A stretch of 11,914 nucleotides of DNA from Saprospirales bacterium (lineage in GTDB: Bacteria; Bacteroidota; Bacteroidia; Chitinophagales; Saprospiraceae): positions 1-11,914 of the forward strand of contig JAHEAS010000042.1 of NCBI GenBank assembly GCA_024642645.1, given 5' to 3'. Numbering within the stretch: the first letter of the stretch is position 1; each line of letters starts with the position of its first letter. Under the pieces are notes generated by a model. That model worked only from the letters and a program-made list of their open reading frames with translations. It made no database searches and was not told the origin of the DNA. This document shows positions 7,796 to 11,914 of the stretch, piece after piece. Both the position numbers and the translations under genes were made by a program.

Positions 7796-9538
7796 ATGTC
7801 TATCATGAAAAAATTTAGAATCTTAATATTGTCCTTTTTGACCCTTATCATTCTGGTAACGGCCTGCAAGGACAGCTTTCTGGATGTAGCCCCAACGGGC
7901 TCACTCAGCGAGAACGAACTTTCTTCCAAAGCTGGCTTGGAAGGTTCTTTGATTGCCTGCTACAGCATGATGCTTGGCCGTGGCAACGTTGACAATGCAT
8001 TTTACAACGACGTATCCAACTGGTTTTGGGGCGGCGTGCTTGGGGGCGATGCCAACAAAGGCACCAATGCTGGTGACCAATCGCAGGTGAACGAAATCCA
8101 AGCTTACAGCGCCCAGACCACCAACCAGTCTGTTTTGACAAAATACAGCGCTTCTTACGAAGGTGTAGCTCGTGCCAATGCCACACTGAAATTGGTGCTA
8201 AAAGCACAAGAAGGTGTCTCCGAAGCAGACAAAACAAGGATTGCTGCGGAAGCAAGGTTCTTACGGGGCATGTACTACTTTGAGTTGAAGAAAAACTTCA
8301 ACAACACGCCATACGTGGACGAAACATGGGACGAGGTGACACCCGTTAGCAACAATGCTGACCTATGGCCATTCATCGTGGCAGACTTCCAGTTTGCTTA
8401 TGACAACCTGCCAGAAGTCCAAAGCGGTGCAGGAAGGGCCAACAAATGGGCTGCCGGTGCATTCTTGGGCAAGGCGTATTTGTTCCAGAAAAAGTATGCC
8501 GAAGCCAAGGCGTTGTTTGACGAGGTCATCACTAAGGGAGTCACCGCCAGCGGTGCACCTTATGCCTTGAACGCTTACTACGCCGATGCTTTCAATGCAT
8601 CGAACGACAACAACAGTGAATCCGTTTTTGCTGCACAGGCTGCAGCTAATACCGGCACGGTGAACAACGCAAACCCGGCCTTGGTATTGAACTACCCGAA
8701 CGGTTCATCTGGTCCAGAAAGACCAGGTGGTTGCTGCGGCTTCAACCAGCCCAGCTTCGATTTGGCAAACTCTTTCCGTACCAATGCCAATGGATTGCCG
8801 CTGCTCGATGGTTCCTATAACAGCCCAGCCAACAAACTCGTAGATGACAAGGGCCTAAGCAGCTCCGATTCATTCACGCCAGATGCTGGCAACTTGGACC
8901 CAAGGCTCGACCACGCCGTTGGCCGCCGTGGCATCCCTTACCTTGATTGGGGACCACACCCAGGTCTCGATTGGATTCGTGACCAAGATTATGCTGGTGT
9001 TTACTCACCTAAAAAATTAATCTACTACAAAGACGGTGGCGGTTCAGAGCACGACGCAAGTTCATGGACTCCCGGCTACTCTGCCGTGAACTACAACCTC
9101 ATGCGCTTTGCCGATGTGTTGTTGATGGCTGCCGAGTGCGAAGTTGAACTCAACAACCTTGACAAAGCTCGGGAATATGTGAACATGGTAAGGACCAGGG
9201 CCAAGAACTCCCCAGTACTTACCGCTGCTGGAAGCCCGGCTGCCAATTACGTGATTAACAACTACACAGCTTTCGCAAACCAAGATGAGGCTAGAACTGC
9301 TGTTCGCTTTGAGCGCAGGCTTGAGCTTTCGGACGAAGGCCACCGCTTCTATGACCTAGTGCGTTGGGGCATTGCTGAGCCAACACTGAACGCTTATTTG
9401 GACCACGAAAGGCCATTAACCAATGCTCCTTTTGCTGGTGCAAGTTTCAAGGCAAACAAGAACGAATATTTGCCAATACCACAAAATGAGATTGACCTTC
9501 AGGGTGCAGATATTCTCATCCAGAACCCTGGCTATTAA
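7796..9538 (+). CDS. SusD/RagB-family nutrient-binding outer membrane lipoprotein
   Basis: A 580-residue SusD-like lipoprotein. Two in-frame ATGs are possible: 7796 (used here) and 7805, which gives the more typical MKKFRILILSFLTLIILVTAC. Either way the lipobox VTAC places the lipidated Cys at residue 24 (or 21). The N-terminal half has the helical TPR-like fold signature RFLRGMYYFELKKNF (154-168). The C-terminal RagB/SusD domain shows NYNLMRFADVLLMAAECEV (432-450), FERRLELSDEGHRFYDLVRW (505-524) and the closing YLPIPQNEI (558-566). The protein sits on the cell surface, caps the SusC barrel and binds the substrate. Adjacent cysteines (313-314, in GGCCGF) are notable. The gene follows susC by 89 bases and is followed by a strong terminator, so susC-susD is a complete two-gene unit with no enzyme attached. 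Confidence 0.95.
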   Translation: MSIMKKFRILILSFLTLIILVTACKDSFLDVAPTGSLSENELSSKAGLEGSLIACYSMMLGRGNVDNAFYNDVSNWFWGGVLGGDANKGTNAGDQSQVNEIQAYSAQTTNQSVLTKYSASYEGVARANATLKLVLKAQEGVSEADKTRIAAEARFLRGMYYFELKKNFNNTPYVDETWDEVTPVSNNADLWPFIVADFQFAYDNLPEVQSGAGRANKWAAGAFLGKAYLFQKKYAEAKALFDEVITKGVTASGAPYALNAYYADAFNASNDNNSESVFAAQAAANTGTVNNANPALVLNYPNGSSGPERPGGCCGFNQPSFDLANSFRTNANGLPLLDGSYNSPANKLVDDKGLSSSDSFTPDAGNLDPRLDHAVGRRGIPYLDWGPHPGLDWIRDQDYAGVYSPKKLIYYKDGGGSEHDASSWTPGYSAVNYNLMRFADVLLMAAECEVELNNLDKAREYVNMVRTRAKNSPVLTAAGSPAANYVINNYTAFANQDEARTAVRFERRLELSDEGHRFYDLVRWGIAEPTLNAYLDHERPLTNAPFAGASFKANKNEYLPIPQNEIDLQGADILIQNPGY

Positions 9539-9573
9539 TCCACCGGAAATAGCTTAGGCTTCTTCAAATAAGA

Positions 9574-9618
9574 AAGGGTACCAGTAGCGAAATGCCGCCG
9601 CTGGTACCCTTCTTTTTT
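9574..9618 (+). terminator. Rho-independent terminator after susD
   Basis: AAGGGTACCAG (9574-9584) and CTGGTACCCTT (9601-9611) are perfect 11-base inverted repeats around a 16-base loop, which can itself form a short GCG/CGC stem (9587-9589 with 9596-9598). A T6 run follows at 9613-9618. It lies 35 bases after the susD stop. The minus-strand exit is also fairly T-rich, so it may serve the converging lipoprotein gene as well. Confidence 0.88.
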
Positions 9619-9667
9619 ATGGGCCTCTCAGGTGTAAGCTTCTTTACAAAAACATGAGTTACCCCAA

Positions 9668-10396
9668 TTATTTCTTGGTCAAATCATACTTCAACTTCCC
9701 GATTTCATACTTGAACTCGTCCTTGCTGCCCATATCGTCAATTTCAAAAAGCTGCAAGTGGTTCCCCTCAATCTTGAAGGCATAAAATTCGGGCGTCCGA
9801 CCCTCCTTCGAGAGCATGATTTGATCGGCATGGACGTCCTCGGCCACGTAGTCAAGCAGCAGTTCGTAGCGATAGTAATCATCTAATCCGACCACCGTAC
9901 CCTTCGGGTTGAACACCACCGACTTGCCGCCAAGGTCGTACTCCCCACCCACCAGCGTTGAGGCGATGACATTGAAGCCGGTGAAAGCATCGCCGAGGCG
10001 AACCATCGCCGTTGCATCGAGCTGGATGGAGCCGTCGGGCTGTGGCGTGAGGCTGTACTGATGCACCGTGGCGTTCATTGGGTCATAGACCTGTAGGCCG
10101 CCATCCTTTGAGCGCACGGTAAGCTGTTGCCCCTCGTGCCAGCCATAGCTCAGGTCAACGAGCCATTTCGTGCTGTCTTCTTGGTGAAAAATAGCTGCCG
10201 CCACATCACCAGTCTTTTCCGCTGCTTTCATCGGCGATTTGGTGCTTTGCAGCGACTGCCACCAAGTGTCGCTGACCCAATAACCTCCGAGGTTGTCGGG
10301 TATTTTGGCTTGTACAGTGTTGTTGCCGCTTGGGGCGTTATTGCAACTGCCTATCATAAAAAGCAGGGCGATAATTGGAAAAAATCTGTTTTTCAT
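9668..10396 (-). CDS. Lipoprotein of unknown function
   Basis: A 242-residue predicted lipoprotein. The ATG at 10396-10394 gives MKNRFFPIIALLFMIGSC, a signal peptide with lipobox IGSC and lipidated Cys18; an in-frame ATG 16 codons upstream (10444) would bury this signal and reach back into the hairpin after xylA. After a short Asn/Ser/Pro linker comes a segment rich in aromatics (YWVSDTWW, 39-46), then many alternating polar/hydrophobic stretches that suggest an all-beta fold, and a charged C-terminus (EIGKLKYDLTKK). No family, catalytic motif or ligand-binding signature is recognised; a lipocalin-like barrel is only a guess from strand pattern and size. It follows xylA on the same strand after 82 bases with a perfect hairpin between them, so it may be co-transcribed or separate. 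It converges on susD. Confidence 0.75.
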   Translation of the reverse strand: MKNRFFPIIALLFMIGSCNNAPSGNNTVQAKIPDNLGGYWVSDTWWQSLQSTKSPMKAAEKTGDVAAAIFHQEDSTKWLVDLSYGWHEGQQLTVRSKDGGLQVYDPMNATVHQYSLTPQPDGSIQLDATAMVRLGDAFTGFNVIASTLVGGEYDLGGKSVVFNPKGTVVGLDDYYRYELLLDYVAEDVHADQIMLSKEGRTPEFYAFKIEGNHLQLFEIDDMGSKDEFKYEIGKLKYDLTKK

Positions 10397-10447
10397 TTTT
10401 TGTAAATGCTTGATAATTAATTTTAAAACTAAAATTGCCCACATCTA

Positions 10448-10476
10448 GCTTTGTCATTCCTACGGAATGACAAAGC
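10448..10476. terminator. Perfect 13-base hairpin after xylA (terminator or dispersed palindrome)
   Basis: GCTTTGTCATTCC (10448-10460) and GGAATGACAAAGC (10464-10476) are exact inverted repeats separated by only three bases, two bases after the xylA TAG. The position fits transcript termination, but no T-run follows on the minus strand. A compact, nearly symmetrical unit like this could also be a copy of an interspersed REP-like palindrome. Confidence 0.6.
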
Positions 10477-10478
10477 CG

Positions 10479-11840
10479 CTACGCAAACCGGTTGATGATG
10501 TTCTCAAACAGCTCCTGTTTGCCGCTGCGCTGCTTTGGCTCGCCGGCCTCGTTGGCGATTTTTGACAAGTCTTTTAGGGACAGTTTGCCCTTTTCAAAAT
10601 CCTTCCCTTTCCCTTTATTGAAAGATGCGTAACGCTCCTCGCGCAGTCTCAGGTACTCCGACTTTTCCAGCACGGCATCGGCGGCTAGCAAGGCCCGTGC
10701 AAAGGCGTCCATGCCTCCGATGTGGGCGTAGAAAATGTCCGCCAAATCGGTCGAGTTACGGCGGGTCTTGGCATCGAAGTTGATGCCGCCGCCCTGAAGT
10801 CCCCCCGCCTCCAAGAGCACAAGCATCGCTTCGGTCAGCTCCGTCACATTGTTCGGGAACTGGTCGGTGTCCCAGCCGTTCTGGTAGTCGCCGCGGTTGG
10901 CGTCCATACTGCCGAGCATCCCGGCGTTGGCGGCCACCTGCATCTCGTGCTGCATGGTGTGCTGTGCAAGTGTGGCGTGGTTCACCTCGATGTTTAGTTT
11001 GAAGTCGTCCATCAGGTCGTATTCCCGAAGGAAGTTCAGACAGGTAGCCGCATCGAAGTCGTACTGGTGCTTGCTCGGCTCCATCGGTTTGGGTTCTATG
11101 AAAAACGTGCCCTTGAAGCCCTGCTTGCGGGCGTAATCCTTGGCCATGTGCAGGAATCGGGCAAGGTGGGCGAGCTCGCGCTTCATGTCCGTGTTCAGCA
11201 ACGACATGTAGCCCTCGCGGCCACCCCAGAAGACGTAGTTCTCCCCACCCAGTTTGATGGTGGCGTCCAGTGCGTTGCGCACCTGCGCACCCGCGTAGGC
11301 CACCACCTCGAAGTCGGGGTTTGTGGCTGCGCCGTTCATGTAGCGGGGGTGGCTGAAGAGGTTGGCCGTGCCCCAGAGCAGCTTCACGCCGGATTCCTTC
11401 TGCTTGCCGGCGGCGTAGTCGGTGATTTTATCGAGGCGTTTGCCGCTTTCTTTTAGCGTATCACCTTCGGCAACGAGGTCGTAGTCGTGAAAGCAGTAGA
11501 ACGGGATGCCCATCTTGGTGATGAACTCGAATCCAGCGTCCATTTTGTCCTTCGCCTGGTCCATTGGGTCTTTTGATTTCAGCCAAGGAAATGCCTTAGT
11601 GCCGGGGCCGAAGGGGTCGCCGCCTGTACCGCAGAGCGTATGCCACCAGGCCACGGCAAACCGGAAGTGCTCCTTCATCGTCTTGCCCCGAACCACCCTA
11701 TCCTCGTCGTACCAGCGGAAGGCCAGCGGATTGTCGGATTCCGGGCCTTCGAACTGAATCTGGCCTATGCCCTTGAAGTATTCTTTTTTGCCGAGGGTGA
11801 TGGTGGAGTCTGATGTTTTTTTTGTCTTTTTATTTGCCAT
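10479..11840 (-). CDS. xylA: Xylose isomerase (class II)
   Basis: A complete 453-residue xylose isomerase (EC 5.3.1.5), a cytoplasmic enzyme that converts D-xylose to D-xylulose, and often glucose to fructose, using two divalent metal ions. The catalytic pair is His118/Asp121 in FCFHDYD-like YCFHDYD (115-121). Metal ligands and the catalytic lysine are all present: Glu249 and Lys251 (FIEPK), Glu285 and His288 (IEVNH), Asp313 (SMDANRGD), Asp324 and Asp326 (NGWDTDQFP), and Asp356 (INFDAK). These match the E. coli enzyme as I recall it with a constant offset of 17, so no internal insertion or deletion is expected up to there. VFWGGREGY (203-211) is the other family signature. The length is close to the usual 440; the extra residues are a Lys-rich N-terminus. 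The ATG at 11840 is the natural start; no upstream promoter is recognised. A xylulokinase or transporter, if present, would lie beyond the right edge. Confidence 0.97.
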   Translation of the reverse strand: MANKKTKKTSDSTITLGKKEYFKGIGQIQFEGPESDNPLAFRWYDEDRVVRGKTMKEHFRFAVAWWHTLCGTGGDPFGPGTKAFPWLKSKDPMDQAKDKMDAGFEFITKMGIPFYCFHDYDLVAEGDTLKESGKRLDKITDYAAGKQKESGVKLLWGTANLFSHPRYMNGAATNPDFEVVAYAGAQVRNALDATIKLGGENYVFWGGREGYMSLLNTDMKRELAHLARFLHMAKDYARKQGFKGTFFIEPKPMEPSKHQYDFDAATCLNFLREYDLMDDFKLNIEVNHATLAQHTMQHEMQVAANAGMLGSMDANRGDYQNGWDTDQFPNNVTELTEAMLVLLEAGGLQGGGINFDAKTRRNSTDLADIFYAHIGGMDAFARALLAADAVLEKSEYLRLREERYASFNKGKGKDFEKGKLSLKDLSKIANEAGEPKQRSGKQELFENIINRFA

Positions 11841-11914
11841 GATAGTTTGATTGTCAATTCATTGATTTAGTAAAACTTCGTCCAAGTGGATGGGGTTTAT
11901 GGCAGTATGTTCAG

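Noticed and set aside
9638..9653. TGTAA...TTACA inverted repeat near the end of the unknown lipoprotein gene
   Set aside because: Only five base pairs, no T-run; the strong hairpin at 9574-9611 better explains termination.
11859..11912. Short minus-strand open frame from the right edge to a TGA, possibly the tail of a gene upstream of xylA
   Set aside because: Only 17 codons are visible, with no recognisable motif; it may equally be non-coding leader sequence, so it is not listed as a gene.

Overview
The window looks like chromosomal DNA from a member of the Bacteroidota. The main reason is a SusC/SusD outer-membrane uptake pair (1072 and 580 residues). Supporting signs are several lipoprotein signal peptides with Cys lipoboxes, AT-rich leaders without Shine-Dalgarno sequences, and a large FG-GAP/UnbV lipoprotein of a kind common in that phylum. 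The family mix would fit Saprospiria- or Cytophagia-like relatives, but no species can be named from sequence alone.

Layout, left to right. Positions 2-514 (+) hold the C-terminal end of an alkaline-phosphatase-superfamily phosphoesterase. It converges, with 2 bases between stop codons, on a very long lipoprotein gene at 517-4086 (-). That protein carries fourteen Asp-rich calcium-type loops, seven before and seven after a UnbV/ASPIC domain. An AT-rich divergent region of about 400 bases (4087-4487) separates it from susC (4488-7706, +), and susD follows at 7796-9538 (+). A clear rho-independent terminator at 9574-9618 closes the susCD unit. On the minus strand come an unrecognised 242-residue lipoprotein (9668-10396) and, upstream of it in transcription order, a complete class II xylose isomerase gene xylA (10479-11840). 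The last 74 bases hold only xylA upstream sequence.

How the genes may work together. SusC would be the TonB-dependent channel and SusD its surface substrate-binding lipoprotein. The divergent FG-GAP/UnbV protein could be a further surface-exposed binding partner sharing their control region, which is inference. No glycoside hydrolase, polysaccharide lyase, sigma/anti-sigma pair or hybrid two-component regulator is visible, so the substrate cannot be assigned. xylA indicates cytoplasmic conversion of xylose to xylulose, but it lies on the other strand beyond a terminator and need not belong to the same system.

The most interesting points are the apparent internal duplication of the FG-GAP protein ([seven loops + UnbV] twice), the hairpin and direct repeats in the susC leader, the perfect stem-loop overlapping both stop codons at 507-540, the two hairpins in the susC-susD gap, and the perfect 13-bp hairpin directly after xylA.
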